This document shows, piece by piece, positions 1 to 9,172 of a stretch of 64,000 nt of DNA. The stretch comes from Lysobacter_I brunescens. Its GTDB lineage: Bacteria; Pseudomonadota; Gammaproteobacteria; Xanthomonadales; Xanthomonadaceae. The stretch is taken from NCBI RefSeq assembly GCF_042677005.1, contig NZ_JBHTIF010000001.1, positions 2,108,001-2,172,000 on the forward strand, in the 5' to 3' direction. Positions within the stretch are counted from its first letter, which is position 1; every line of letters starts with the position of its first letter. The translations under genes were made by a program, and so were the position numbers. Below the pieces are notes generated by a model. It was given only the letters and a program-made list of their open reading frames with translations. It ran no database searches and was not told where the DNA came from.

Positions 1-465
1 GCCGCCGGCCGCGCCACCCACGTCTTCCACGCGCCGCTGAACCTGCTGGCCGCCGACGAGACCAAGGAACAGTTCCCGCTGCGGTTGAAGCGTTTGCTCG
101 ACGCGCTGGGGGATATCCTCGACACCCACCGCCCCGACGAAGTGGCGATCGAGAAAGTCTTCATGGCGCGCAACCCCGACTCCGCGCTGAAACTCGGCCA
201 GGCCCGCGGCGCAGCGCTCTGCGCGGTAGTGCTGCGCGACCTGCCGGTGCACGAATACGCCGCCAAGGAAATCAAGCTGGCCGTGGTCGGCACCGGCGGC
301 GCTGAGAAATCCCAGATCCAGCACATGGTCGGGATGATGCTCAACCTCAAGGGCAAGCTGCAGTCCGACGCCGCCGACGCCCTCGCCGTCGCCATCACCC
401 ATGCGCATGTCCGCGCGACCGCGCAACGCCTGGGCGTCAGCGCGCGCCAGGCGTGGAGGAAGTGA
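1..465 (+). CDS. ruvC: Crossover junction endodeoxyribonuclease RuvC (5' end cut by window edge)
   Basis: Resolves Holliday junctions by paired nicking after RuvAB branch migration. Frame 1 is open from the first base, so the start lies outside the window. The 154 visible residues against about 173 in the family mean roughly 19 are missing, including the first catalytic Asp. The visible part has the family core EVAIEKVFMARNPDSALKLG with catalytic Glu, and the C-terminal DAADALAVAITHAH with the last catalytic Asp residues. It ends four bases before the ruvA ATG, so the two are probably co-transcribed. Confidence 0.96.
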   Translation, partial: AAGRATHVFHAPLNLLAADETKEQFPLRLKRLLDALGDILDTHRPDEVAIEKVFMARNPDSALKLGQARGAALCAVVLRDLPVHEYAAKEIKLAVVGTGGAEKSQIQHMVGMMLNLKGKLQSDAADALAVAITHAHVRATAQRLGVSARQAWRK

Positions 466-469
466 ATCC

Positions 470-1057
470 ATGATCGGCCGCCTGAAAGGCATCCTGGTCC
501 ACAAGCAGCCGCCCTGGCTGATGGTCGACGTCCACGGCGTCGGCTACGAACTCGAAGCGCCGATGAGCACGATCTTCGATCTGCCCGAAGTGGGCCGCGA
601 AGTCGTGCTGTTCACGCACTACGCGCAGAAGGAAGACAGCGTGTCGCTGTACGGCTTCCTGCGCGAATCCGAGCGTCGCCTCTTCCGCGAAGTGCAGAAG
701 GTCAGCGGCATCGGCGCGAAGATCGCGCTGGCGGTGCTGTCCGGCGCCAGCGTCGACGAATTCGCGCGCTTGGTGCAGACCGGCGACGTCGCCGCGCTCA
801 CCCGCATCCCCGGCATCGGCAAGAAGACCGCCGAGCGCATCATCGTCGAGCTGCGCGACCGCGCCACCGACTTCGCAACCGGCAACAGCACGCCCATGTC
901 GGGCGTGCCCGCCGATGCGCAGTCCGAAGCCGTGATCGCGCTGCAGCAGCTGGGCTACAAGCCCGCCGAGGCCGCGCGCATGGCGCGCGACGCCACGGCC
1001 GCCGGCGACGACACCGCGACCATCATCCGCAAGGCGCTGCAGTCCGCACTGCGCTGA
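470..1057 (+). CDS. ruvA: Holliday junction branch migration protein RuvA
   Basis: DNA-binding subunit of the RuvAB branch-migration motor; its tetramer holds the four-way junction for RuvB. The ATG at 470 is chosen because GGAGGAAG sits at 455-462 and the protein then begins MIGRLKG, as the family does; an upstream in-frame ATG at 401 lies inside ruvC. The product has 195 residues, the usual length. Residues 1-62 are the OB fold, two helix-hairpin-helix motifs follow (VSGIGAK at 78-84, IPGIGKK at 113-119), and the C-terminal RuvB-contacting three-helix domain is about 148-195. Confidence 0.97.
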   Translation: MIGRLKGILVHKQPPWLMVDVHGVGYELEAPMSTIFDLPEVGREVVLFTHYAQKEDSVSLYGFLRESERRLFREVQKVSGIGAKIALAVLSGASVDEFARLVQTGDVAALTRIPGIGKKTAERIIVELRDRATDFATGNSTPMSGVPADAQSEAVIALQQLGYKPAEAARMARDATAAGDDTATIIRKALQSALR

Positions 1058-1103
1058 CGCCTCCCGCATTCCATCCTGACCGAGGGCCTTCCGGCTTTCT
1101 CCG

Positions 1104-3032
1104 ATGAGTACTTCTTCTTCCCAGGAAACCGCCAATCCAGGCCATGGCCATGGCGGTCACGGCGCGGCAGGCATGGCGGCGCTCGTCGCCGGTGCGGTCG
1201 GCGTGGTGTTCGGCGACATCGGCACCAGCCCGCTCTACACGATCAAGGAAATGTTCCACCCGCACTTCGGCCTCACGCCCGATGCCGAAACGGTCAAAGG
1301 CCTGCTGTCCCTGGGCTTCTGGTCGCTGCTGCTGGTGGTCACGCTGAAGTACGTGATCGTGATCATGCGCGCCGACAACGAAGGCGAGGGCGGCATCATG
1401 TCGCTCACGGCGCTGGCACAGCGCAGCCTGAAACCCGGGTCGCGACTCAGCTACACGGTCGGCATCCTCGGCATCTTCGGTGCCGCGCTGTTCTTCGGCG
1501 ACGGGATGATCACCCCGCCGATCACCGTGCTCGGCGCGGTCGAGGGCCTGGAAGTGATCTCGCCGGTCTTCAAGGAATGGGTGCTGCCGATCAGCGTGGT
1601 CATCCTCACCGGGCTGTTCGCGTTCCAGCGCTTCGGCACGGCGAAGGTCGGCAAGGCCTTCGGTCCGATCATGATCACGTGGTTCGTGGTCATCGCCGCG
1701 TTCGGCCTGTGGAACATCGCCCAGAACCCGATCGTGCTGAAGGCGATGAACCCCTACTGGGCCTGGCATTTCTTCGCCACGCACAACTGGCATGCGGTGC
1801 TGATCCTCGGTGCGGTCGTGCTGACCGTGACCGGCGGCGAGGCGCTGTACGCCGACCTCGGCCACTTCGGCAAGGCGCCGATCCGCTGGGGCTGGTTCGG
1901 GTTCGTGCTGCCCGCGTTGACGCTCAACTACTTCGGCCAGGGTGCAGTGCTCCTGGAAAACCCGGCCGCCGTGGCCAATCCCTTCTACATGTCGATCCCC
2001 GGCTGGGCACAGATCCCGATGCTGGTGCTGGCCACCACGGCGGCGGCGGTGGCCTCGCAGGCGGTGATCACCGGCGCATTTTCGGTCACCCGCCAGGCCA
2101 TCCAGCTCGGCTACATGCCGCGCCTGGCGATCAAGTACACCTCGAAGGACACGATCGGCCAGATCTACGTGCCCTCGGTCAACTGGATGCTGTTCGGCGC
2201 GGTCATCCTGCTGGTCTTCAGCTTCCGCAGCTCCACCGCGCTGGCCACGGCCTACGGCCTGTCGGTCACCGGCACCATGCTGATCGACACCCTGCTGCTG
2301 GCGATCGTCGCCTACACCCGCTGGCCGGACACCCGGCGCTGGGTGCTGCCGCTGTGCGCGCTGTTCCTCTTCATCGACCTGGCCTTCCTGTTCGCCAACG
2401 GCGCCAAGCTGCTCAGCGGCATCGGCGCCTGGGTGCCGCTGTTCATCGGCATCACCGCCTTCACGATGATGCGCACCTGGCGCCGCGGCCGCGAACTGCT
2501 GCATGCCGAGATCCGCAAGGAAGGCATCCAGCTCGACAGCTTCCTGCCCGGCCTGATGCTGGCGCCGCCGGTGCGCGTGCCCGGGACCGCGGTGTTCATG
2601 ACCGCCGACAAGACCGTCGTGCCGCATGCGCTGATGCACAACCTCAAGCACAACAAGGTGCTGCACGAGCGCAACGTGTTCCTGACGGTGGACACGCTCA
2701 ACGTGCCGTACGCGCCGAAGGACAAGCGCCTGAAGATCGAGTCGATCGGCAACGACTTCTACCGCGTCATCATTCGCTTCGGTTTCATGGAAACGCCCGA
2801 CGTGCCGCTGGCGCTGATGCGCAGCTGCGACAAGGGCGGGATCCATTTCGACCCGATGGACACGACCTATTTCGCCAGCCGCGAGACCATTGTCGCCAGC
2901 GCCCATCGCGGCATGCCGATCTGGCGCGACAAGCTGTTCGCGCTGATGCACCGCAATGCCGCGCCGGCGACCGGGTTCTTCCGCATCCCGGGCAACCGCC
3001 TGGTCGAACTGGGCGCGCAGGTGCAGATCTGA
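1104..3032 (+). CDS. kup: Potassium uptake protein Kup (KUP/HAK/KT family)
   Basis: Inner-membrane K+ uptake system. The 642 residues fit the family (about 620-640). After a His/Gly-rich N-terminus comes the signature GVVFGDIGTSPLYT, followed by around twelve hydrophobic segments to about residue 455, and a soluble C-terminal part of about 180 residues. It lies 46 bases after ruvA and 66 before ruvB, so it splits the ruvA-ruvB pair. It has no functional tie to recombination; from memory this insertion is common in Xanthomonadaceae. Confidence 0.95.
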   Translation: MSTSSSQETANPGHGHGGHGAAGMAALVAGAVGVVFGDIGTSPLYTIKEMFHPHFGLTPDAETVKGLLSLGFWSLLLVVTLKYVIVIMRADNEGEGGIMSLTALAQRSLKPGSRLSYTVGILGIFGAALFFGDGMITPPITVLGAVEGLEVISPVFKEWVLPISVVILTGLFAFQRFGTAKVGKAFGPIMITWFVVIAAFGLWNIAQNPIVLKAMNPYWAWHFFATHNWHAVLILGAVVLTVTGGEALYADLGHFGKAPIRWGWFGFVLPALTLNYFGQGAVLLENPAAVANPFYMSIPGWAQIPMLVLATTAAAVASQAVITGAFSVTRQAIQLGYMPRLAIKYTSKDTIGQIYVPSVNWMLFGAVILLVFSFRSSTALATAYGLSVTGTMLIDTLLLAIVAYTRWPDTRRWVLPLCALFLFIDLAFLFANGAKLLSGIGAWVPLFIGITAFTMMRTWRRGRELLHAEIRKEGIQLDSFLPGLMLAPPVRVPGTAVFMTADKTVVPHALMHNLKHNKVLHERNVFLTVDTLNVPYAPKDKRLKIESIGNDFYRVIIRFGFMETPDVPLALMRSCDKGGIHFDPMDTTYFASRETIVASAHRGMPIWRDKLFALMHRNAAPATGFFRIPGNRLVELGAQVQI

Positions 3033-3040
3033 TGCCGGTC

Positions 3041-3083
3041 CGCCCGGCGGAGGGCCGGCCTCGGGCCGCTCCTCCGCCGGGCG
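3041..3083. other. Stem-loop between kup and ruvB
   Basis: A perfect 13-bp inverted repeat (3041-3053 with 3071-3083) encloses a GC-rich loop directly after the kup stop. No T-run follows, so it is not a standard intrinsic terminator. It may attenuate or protect the kup message ahead of ruvB. Confidence 0.5.
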
Positions 3084-3098
3084 ATGCATAATGCGCGG

Positions 3099-4154
3099 AT
3101 GAGCACAGACCGCATCATCGCCTCCGGCGCCACCCGCGAAGACGACGTCGTCGACGCCAGCATCCGCCCGAAGCGCCTCGACGAATACCTCGGCCAGGTG
3201 CCGGTCCGCGAGCAGATGTCGATCTACATCGAGGCCGCGAAGCGACGCGGCGAAGCGCTCGATCACGTGCTGATCTTCGGCCCGCCGGGCCTGGGCAAGA
3301 CCACCCTCAGCCATGTCATCGCCAACGAACTGGGCGTGAACCTGCGCGTCACCTCCGGCCCGGTGATCGAGAAGGCCGGCGACCTTGCCGCGCTGCTGAC
3401 CAACCTGCAGCCGCACGACGTGCTGTTCGTCGACGAGATCCACCGCCTCTCGCCGATGGTCGAGGAAGTGCTGTACCCGGCGATGGAGGATTTCCAGATC
3501 GACATCATGATCGGCGAGGGCCCGGCCGCGCGTTCGATCAAGCTCGACCTGCCGCCGTTCACCCTGATCGGTGCCACCACCCGCGCCGGCCTGCTCACCG
3601 CGCCGCTGCGCGACCGCTTCGGCATCGTCCAGCGCCTGGAGTTCTACAGCGCCGAGGAGCTGACCCGCATCGTGCGCCGCTCCGCGCAGATCCTCGGCAT
3701 CGCCTGCGAGCCCGAGGGCGCCGGCGAGATTGCCCGCCGCGCGCGCGGCACCCCGCGCATCGCCAACCGCCTGCTGCGCCGCGTGCGCGACTTCGCCCAG
3801 GTCAAGGCCGACGGCCGCATCGATCGCGACGTTGCCGCGGCCTCGATGAAGATGCTCAAGGTCGATCCGGAAGGCTTCGACGACCTCGACCGCCGCCTGC
3901 TGCACCAGATCATCGACAACTTCGACGGCGGCCCGGTCGGCGTCGAATCGCTGGCCGCAGCGCTGAGCGAGGAGCGCGGCACGCTGGAAGATGTCATCGA
4001 GCCGTATCTCATCCAGCAGGGCTATCTCGTGCGCACCGCACGCGGTCGCATGGCCACGCGCAAGGCCTACCTGCATCTCGGACTCAAGCCGAAGCCCGGC
4101 ACCAGCGGCCCGGCCGACCTCTTCGCGGATGCAGCGGATGCGCCGGATGCGTGA
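3099..4154 (+). CDS. ruvB: Holliday junction branch migration ATPase RuvB
   Basis: Hexameric AAA+ motor that drives branch migration with RuvA. With the ATG at 3099 the protein is 351 residues, starting MSTDRIIASG; an ATG at 3084 would add five unlikely residues. Walker A GPPGLGKTT is at 61-69, Walker B LFVDEIH at 109-115, sensor 1 GATTRAG at 158-164, followed by LRDRFG carrying an arginine finger region, and a C-terminal winged-helix domain. It follows kup and precedes ybgC. Confidence 0.97.
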   Translation: MSTDRIIASGATREDDVVDASIRPKRLDEYLGQVPVREQMSIYIEAAKRRGEALDHVLIFGPPGLGKTTLSHVIANELGVNLRVTSGPVIEKAGDLAALLTNLQPHDVLFVDEIHRLSPMVEEVLYPAMEDFQIDIMIGEGPAARSIKLDLPPFTLIGATTRAGLLTAPLRDRFGIVQRLEFYSAEELTRIVRRSAQILGIACEPEGAGEIARRARGTPRIANRLLRRVRDFAQVKADGRIDRDVAAASMKMLKVDPEGFDDLDRRLLHQIIDNFDGGPVGVESLAAALSEERGTLEDVIEPYLIQQGYLVRTARGRMATRKAYLHLGLKPKPGTSGPADLFADAADAPDA

Positions 4155-4241
4155 CCGCGCATCGTTCGCCTGCGCCCGACGCGGCGCATCGTGCACGCGC
4201 AGCGGATCCCGCGCCATGGACCACGGAGCCCAACCCAGAAG

Positions 4242-4676
4242 ATGAATGCCATGTTCACCCATCCCGTCCGGGTTTACTGGGAAGATACCGATGCTGGCGG
4301 CGTGGTCTACCACGCGCAGTACCTGGCGTTCCTCGAACGCGCGCGCACCGAATGGCTGCGCGATCTCGGCTACGACCAGGAACTGCTGCGCCGCGAATAC
4401 GATCTCGTGTTCGCAGTGCGCGCGATGTCGATCGACTTCCGCCGGCCTGCGCGACTGGACGACGCGCTGCGCGTTTCCGTCGCCCTGACCGCGTGTCGTG
4501 GCGCCAGCCTGGTGCTGGTGCAGTCGATCGAGCGCGACGGCGAGCGTCTGCTGGATGCGGAAGTCCGTTGCGCGGTGCTGCGCGCCAGCGACTTCCGGCC
4601 CCGGCCGATGCCCGACGCGATGCATGCCCGGCTGAAGGCGCTCGAAACGCGCGCGCCTTCGTCCTCCACCGAATAG
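4242..4676 (+). CDS. ybgC: Acyl-CoA thioesterase, YbgC/tol-pal type
   Basis: Hotdog-fold thioesterase of the 4-hydroxybenzoyl-CoA thioesterase family, routinely encoded just before tolQ and linked to phospholipid metabolism at the envelope. The signature VYWEDTDAGGVVYHAQYL near the N-terminus carries the catalytic Asp. The start is uncertain: ATG 4242 (MNAMF, 144 aa) or ATG 4251 (MFTHP, 141 aa) both fit; the longer frame from 4191 has an atypical N-terminus. The gene lies 31 bases before tolQ. Confidence 0.92.
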   Translation: MNAMFTHPVRVYWEDTDAGGVVYHAQYLAFLERARTEWLRDLGYDQELLRREYDLVFAVRAMSIDFRRPARLDDALRVSVALTACRGASLVLVQSIERDGERLLDAEVRCAVLRASDFRPRPMPDAMHARLKALETRAPSSSTE

Positions 4677-4707
4677 CCCCACCTCGAATCGAACGCGGAG
4701 TCACCGG

Positions 4708-5532
4708 ATGTCCCTTCTGCCCACGCTCTTGCCGAGCCTCACGCTTCTTCCGAGCATGTCCCTGCAGGCCACCGCCATCGAACCGCTGCCCGAAGCGGCG
4801 GATGCGGCTTCGGCGGCCGCACCGGTCGCCGCGCAGGCCGCGACCCTTCACGGCGGTGGACTGAACTATCTCGAACTGATCGCCGCGGCCAGCCTGCCGG
4901 TGCAGGTGGTGATGGCGCTGCTGCTGCTGGCCTCGTTCGCGTCCTGGGTCATCATCTTCCGCAAGAAGCGCGTGCTCGACCGGGCGCAGAAGGAAGCCGA
5001 CCTGTTCGAAGAGCGCTTCTGGGCTGGCGGCGACCTCGGTCGCCTCTATAACGAAGCCGCGCAGCGCAAGGGCGAGATCGGTGGCCTGGAGGCGATCTTC
5101 GAAGGCGGCCTGCGCGAGTTCAACCGCGTCCGCCAGCGTCGCGGCATCGATGCGCGTTCGCAGCTCGAAGGTGCCCAGCGCGCGATGCGCGCCGCGTCCT
5201 CGCGCGAACTCGATGCGCTCGAACACAACCTCGAATTCCTCGCCAACGTCGGCTCGATCAGCCCCTACGTCGGCTTGTTCGGCACCGTGCTCGGCATCCT
5301 GATGTCGTTCCACGGCCTGGCGACCATGAAGGAAGCGACCATCGCCACCGTCGCACCGGGCATTTCCGAAGCGCTGCTGGCCACCGCGATGGGCCTGTTC
5401 GCCGCGATCCCGGCGGTGTGGGCCTACAACCGCTTTGCCACGCGGGTCGAGCGCATCGCTTCGCGCTACGACACCTTCGCCGAGGAGTTCTCCTCGATCC
5501 TGCAGCGCCAGGCGCATATCGAGGACGCCTGA
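4708..5532 (+). CDS. tolQ: Tol-Pal system protein TolQ
   Basis: Inner-membrane proton-channel subunit (TolQ/ExbB/MotA family) that with TolR energises TolA during envelope constriction. The protein has 274 residues, with a first membrane span at about 55-80, a cytoplasmic loop, and two further spans in SPYVGLFGTVLGILMSF and the following APGISEALLATAMGLFAA segment. GGAG precedes ATG 4708 at good spacing. The N-terminus is about 40 residues longer than E. coli TolQ and Ala-rich; ATG 4756 is an alternative start. Confidence 0.95.
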   Translation: MSLLPTLLPSLTLLPSMSLQATAIEPLPEAADAASAAAPVAAQAATLHGGGLNYLELIAAASLPVQVVMALLLLASFASWVIIFRKKRVLDRAQKEADLFEERFWAGGDLGRLYNEAAQRKGEIGGLEAIFEGGLREFNRVRQRRGIDARSQLEGAQRAMRAASSRELDALEHNLEFLANVGSISPYVGLFGTVLGILMSFHGLATMKEATIATVAPGISEALLATAMGLFAAIPAVWAYNRFATRVERIASRYDTFAEEFSSILQRQAHIEDA

Positions 5533-5591
5533 TCGCCGCGACCCCGTCACCGCCGACGATCCGTTGACGCCCAGACTTCCGAGAACTTTCC

Positions 5592-6029
<438 letters not shown>

Positions 6030-6965
6030 ATGCGGGAAAACCGCGCCGACACCGTCCTCGCCGTGGTCATCGCCGTGCTCCTGCATGGCGTGCTGCTGTT
6101 GCTGCTGGTCGTCGGTTCGTGGTTCCGTCCGGCCTCGTCGCTGGCCGCAGGCGAGCCGATCAGCGCCGATGTCGTCGATCCCAACACGCTTTCGGCCCGC
6201 ATGCGCGCCGCGCTGCGCGCCGACCCCGTCCCGCTGCCCGAGCCGGCCGAGCCCGAGCCAGTCGAGGAGCCGTTGCCGGAGGCGCCGCTGCCCGATCCTC
6301 TGCCGGAAGCGGTCGTCGAAGAGCAGCTCAAGCCGCAGGAGCAACTGGTCGATCCCGACACCGTCGATCAGCAGGAAGTGAAGGCCGACGCGACCTCCGC
6401 CGAGACCGCGCAGCGCGAGCAGGAGGCCAAGCGTCGCCAGGGCCAGGTCGACCTGACCGAGCGCGAGCGGCAGCAGCAGGCCGAGCAGCGCGCGAAGAAC
6501 GAGATGCAACGCCAGCGCGAACAGCAGCTGGAGGACATCCGTCGCCAGCGCGCGCAGGCGCAGCGGGAAGCCGAACTGGCCCAGGCCAAGCTGCAGCAGC
6601 TCGCCGATGCGCGCGCGCGGCAGGCTTCATCGGCGGCGAACAGCAACGCCAGCCCGCCACCGGGGCAGGGCGGGGCGGGGCCGAATCTCCTCGCGGCCTA
6701 TCAGCAGGCGCTGCAGCAGGCGATCCTCGCCAACTGGACCCGTCCCGAGAGCGTTCCCCTCGGCCAGCGCTGCAAGATCGTGATCCGGCAGATCCCGGGC
6801 GGGCAGGTGATCGAGGCCCAGGTCGACCCGAGCTGCCCCTTCGACGAACCCGGCCGGCGCTCGGTCGAACGCGCCGTGCTGCTGGCCCAGCCCTTGCCGT
6901 ACAAGGGCTTCGAGAGCGTGTTCAGCCGCACCGTCACCCTGAATTTCCGCGCCGAAGACCCGTGA
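6030..6965 (+). CDS. tolA: Cell envelope integrity protein TolA
   Basis: Links the TolQR motor to Pal and TolB across the periplasm. The 311 residues show the three-domain plan: one N-terminal membrane span with the conserved His (LLHGVLLLLLVVGSWF); a Pro/Glu-rich then Gln/Arg/Glu/Ala-rich helical stalk from about 60 to 205; and a compact C-terminal domain with LLAAYQQALQQAILANW and two cysteines (GQRCKI, DPSCPF). The stalk is short and rich in QRE repeats. The start codon directly follows the tolR stop. Confidence 0.95.
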   Translation: MRENRADTVLAVVIAVLLHGVLLLLLVVGSWFRPASSLAAGEPISADVVDPNTLSARMRAALRADPVPLPEPAEPEPVEEPLPEAPLPDPLPEAVVEEQLKPQEQLVDPDTVDQQEVKADATSAETAQREQEAKRRQGQVDLTERERQQQAEQRAKNEMQRQREQQLEDIRRQRAQAQREAELAQAKLQQLADARARQASSAANSNASPPPGQGGAGPNLLAAYQQALQQAILANWTRPESVPLGQRCKIVIRQIPGGQVIEAQVDPSCPFDEPGRRSVERAVLLAQPLPYKGFESVFSRTVTLNFRAEDP

Positions 6966-7115
6966 TGTGCCTCGGCGGTTCATACAAGTCCGTTTTCGTT
7001 CATCTTTCTGACCGCGTTCGCGGCCAAGCTGTCCCCTCGTCGGCGACCCGAGGCACGGGCTCCGGCGAGTCCTCCGAATGACCGTTCCCACGACTGCGCC
7101 GTTTCGCCTGGACCC

Positions 7116-8462
7116 ATGATGACCCCATCCCCCGCTGCGTTCCGTCCCGCTTTCCCGGCCGCCCTGCTGGCGCTGCTGTGCCTCCTGGCGCCGCTCTTCG
7201 CCTTCGCCCAGAGCCGCGGGCTGGAGATCGACATCGTCGGCGGCAATGCCGCAGCCCTGCCGATCGCCGTGGTGCCGATGCCCTACCAGGGCGCCGCTGC
7301 GGCCCCGCAGACCGACATCGCCGAGGTCGTCGCCGCCGACCTGGCGCGCTCCGGCCAGTTCCGCACGCTCACCGGCAGCGGTCTGGGCACGCAGCGTCCG
7401 ACCCGGGGCAGCGAGATCGACTTCGGTTTCTTCCAGCAGGCCAAGCAGAGCTACATCGTCGTCGGCCGCGTGCTCGATGCCGCCGACGGCAGCTACCGCG
7501 TCGAGTACGAGCTGTACGACATCGCGAAGAACCGCATGCTCGCCTTCGCGCTCACCGCGCGCGCCAATGCGATGCGCGACGTCGCCCACCAGATCGCCGA
7601 CGCGATCTACGAGAAGATCACCGGCGTGCGCGGCGCGTTCTGGACGCGCATCGCCTACGTCGTGCAGACCGGTGTCGGCAAGGGCGCGCAGTACGCGCTC
7701 TATGTCGCCGACGCCGACGGCTACAACCCGCAGACCGTGGTGCGTTCCGACAAGCCGCTGATGTCCCCGGCGTGGAGCCCCGACGGTCGCAAGCTCGCCT
7801 ACGTAAGCTTCGAGCGCGGCAATTCCTCGATCGTGGTGCAGGACATCGCCACCGGCGCGCGCGAGACCGTGGCCAGCTTCAAGGGCATCAACGGCGCGCC
7901 GAGCTTCTCGCCGGATGGCCGCAAGCTCGCGATGGCGCTGTCACGCAGCGGCAATCCCGAGATCTACGTGATGGACCTCGGCAGCCGCGCGCTGACCCAG
8001 CTCACCAACCAGTTCGGCATCGACACCGAACCGACCTGGAGCGCCGACGGCAGCCGCATCTATTTCACCTCGGACCGTGGCGGTCGCCCGCAGATCTACC
8101 AGGTCGCATCGACAGGCGGTTCGGCGACGCGCGTGAGTTTCCAGGGCAGCTACAACGCACGCCCGACGGTGTCTTCCGACGGCAGGAAGATCGCGATGGC
8201 GCAGGGCAGCGGCAACACCTACCGCATTGCACTGATGGACAGCACCCTCGGTACGGCGCGCTGGTCGATGCTCTCGCCGGGCAGCCAGGACGAGTCGCCG
8301 AGCTTCGCGCCGAACGCCGCGATGGTCCTGTACGCTGCCAGCGAAGGCGGGCGCGGCGTGCTGTATGCGGTGTCCGCCGACGCGCGCGTGCGCCAGCGCC
8401 TGGTGGTGTCCGGTGGCGACGTGCGCGAACCGGCCTGGGGGCCGTACCGCCTGCCGCGCTGA
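7116..8462 (+). CDS. tolB: Tol-Pal system beta-propeller protein TolB
   Basis: Periplasmic partner of Pal and TolA. The 448 residues begin with a signal peptide (hydrophobic core ALLALLCLLAPLFAFA, cleavage likely after AFA). An N-terminal alpha/beta domain follows to about 180, then a six-bladed beta-propeller with repeated WSPDGRKLAY, FSPDGRKLAM and WSADGSRIYF blade motifs. A spacer of 150 bases separates it from tolA, longer than the other gaps in this operon; I see no clear feature in it. Confidence 0.97.
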   Translation: MMTPSPAAFRPAFPAALLALLCLLAPLFAFAQSRGLEIDIVGGNAAALPIAVVPMPYQGAAAAPQTDIAEVVAADLARSGQFRTLTGSGLGTQRPTRGSEIDFGFFQQAKQSYIVVGRVLDAADGSYRVEYELYDIAKNRMLAFALTARANAMRDVAHQIADAIYEKITGVRGAFWTRIAYVVQTGVGKGAQYALYVADADGYNPQTVVRSDKPLMSPAWSPDGRKLAYVSFERGNSSIVVQDIATGARETVASFKGINGAPSFSPDGRKLAMALSRSGNPEIYVMDLGSRALTQLTNQFGIDTEPTWSADGSRIYFTSDRGGRPQIYQVASTGGSATRVSFQGSYNARPTVSSDGRKIAMAQGSGNTYRIALMDSTLGTARWSMLSPGSQDESPSFAPNAAMVLYAASEGGRGVLYAVSADARVRQRLVVSGGDVREPAWGPYRLPR

Positions 8463-8558
8463 TCCGAATCCAAGATCCGAATCCACGATCCGAACGCATT
8501 TCCATCGCCCATCGGGCACCAACTTCCCGCGACACCCGACAGACCTGACGAGGACACG

Positions 8559-9089
8559 ATGAACACGACGACCAAACTCCTGCTGACCGCGATCCTGTGC
8601 GTGACGGCCGCCGCCTGTTCCAAGAAGGTGAAGGAAACCCCCGATGCCGGCACGCCGAGCAGCGGCCCGTCGACCTCCGCCGGCACCGTGCGCGACACCG
8701 GCCCGACCGCCAGCGGCGCCTACGGCCCGGGCGACCTCGACACCGACGCCTGCCTGCGCCAGCGCGTGGTCTACTTCGACCTCGACCAGGATGCGCTGAA
8801 GCCGGAATTCCAGAACATCGTCGCCTGCCATGCCAAGTACCTGCGCGATCGTCCGAGCGCGCGCATGACCCTCGAAGGCAATGCCGACGAACGCGGCAGC
8901 CGCGAATACAACCTCGGCCTCGGCGAGCGCCGCGGCAATGCCGTCTCCTCCGCCGTGCAGGCCAACGGCGGTTCGGGCAGCCAGATGACCGTCGTCAGCT
9001 ACGGCGAAGAGCGCCCGACCTGCACCGATTCGAACGAAGACTGCTGGGGCCGCAACCGTCGCGTCGAGATCGTCTACACCGCGAAGTGA
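8559..9089 (+). CDS. pal: Peptidoglycan-associated lipoprotein Pal
   Basis: Outer-membrane lipoprotein that binds peptidoglycan through an OmpA-like domain and TolA/TolB in the Tol-Pal system. The 176 residues have a lipobox VTAAAC with lipidated Cys20, a Gly/Ser/Thr-rich linker, and the OmpA domain VVYFDLDQDAL...NADERGSREYNLGLGERR with the peptidoglycan-binding Asp and Arg. Four cysteines lie in this domain (DACLRQ, VACHAKY, PTCTDSNEDCW), unlike E. coli Pal, and could form two disulfides in the periplasm. The start is preceded by GAGGA. Confidence 0.96.
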   Translation: MNTTTKLLLTAILCVTAAACSKKVKETPDAGTPSSGPSTSAGTVRDTGPTASGAYGPGDLDTDACLRQRVVYFDLDQDALKPEFQNIVACHAKYLRDRPSARMTLEGNADERGSREYNLGLGERRGNAVSSAVQANGGSGSQMTVVSYGEERPTCTDSNEDCWGRNRRVEIVYTAK

Positions 9090-9100
9090 TGCGCACCGCG

Positions 9101-9126
9101 CGGGGGCATCGGTGACGATGCCCCCG
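9101..9126 (+). terminator. Stem-loop after pal
   Basis: A perfect 11-bp stem (9101-9111 with 9116-9126) with a GTGA loop lies 11 bases after the pal stop. There is no U-tract, so it may be an mRNA-stabilising or partial-termination hairpin ahead of cpoB. Confidence 0.5.
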
Positions 9127-9172
9127 TGACGCCCGCAACCACGTGTTCCCACTGCAACGAGCCGTGCCCGAC

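Noticed and set aside
1023..4682. 1219-codon open frame on the minus strand across kup, ruvB and ybgC
   Set aside because: Antisense to well-supported genes; composition (runs of His, Gln, Arg, Asp) is typical of the reverse frame of GC-rich coding DNA.
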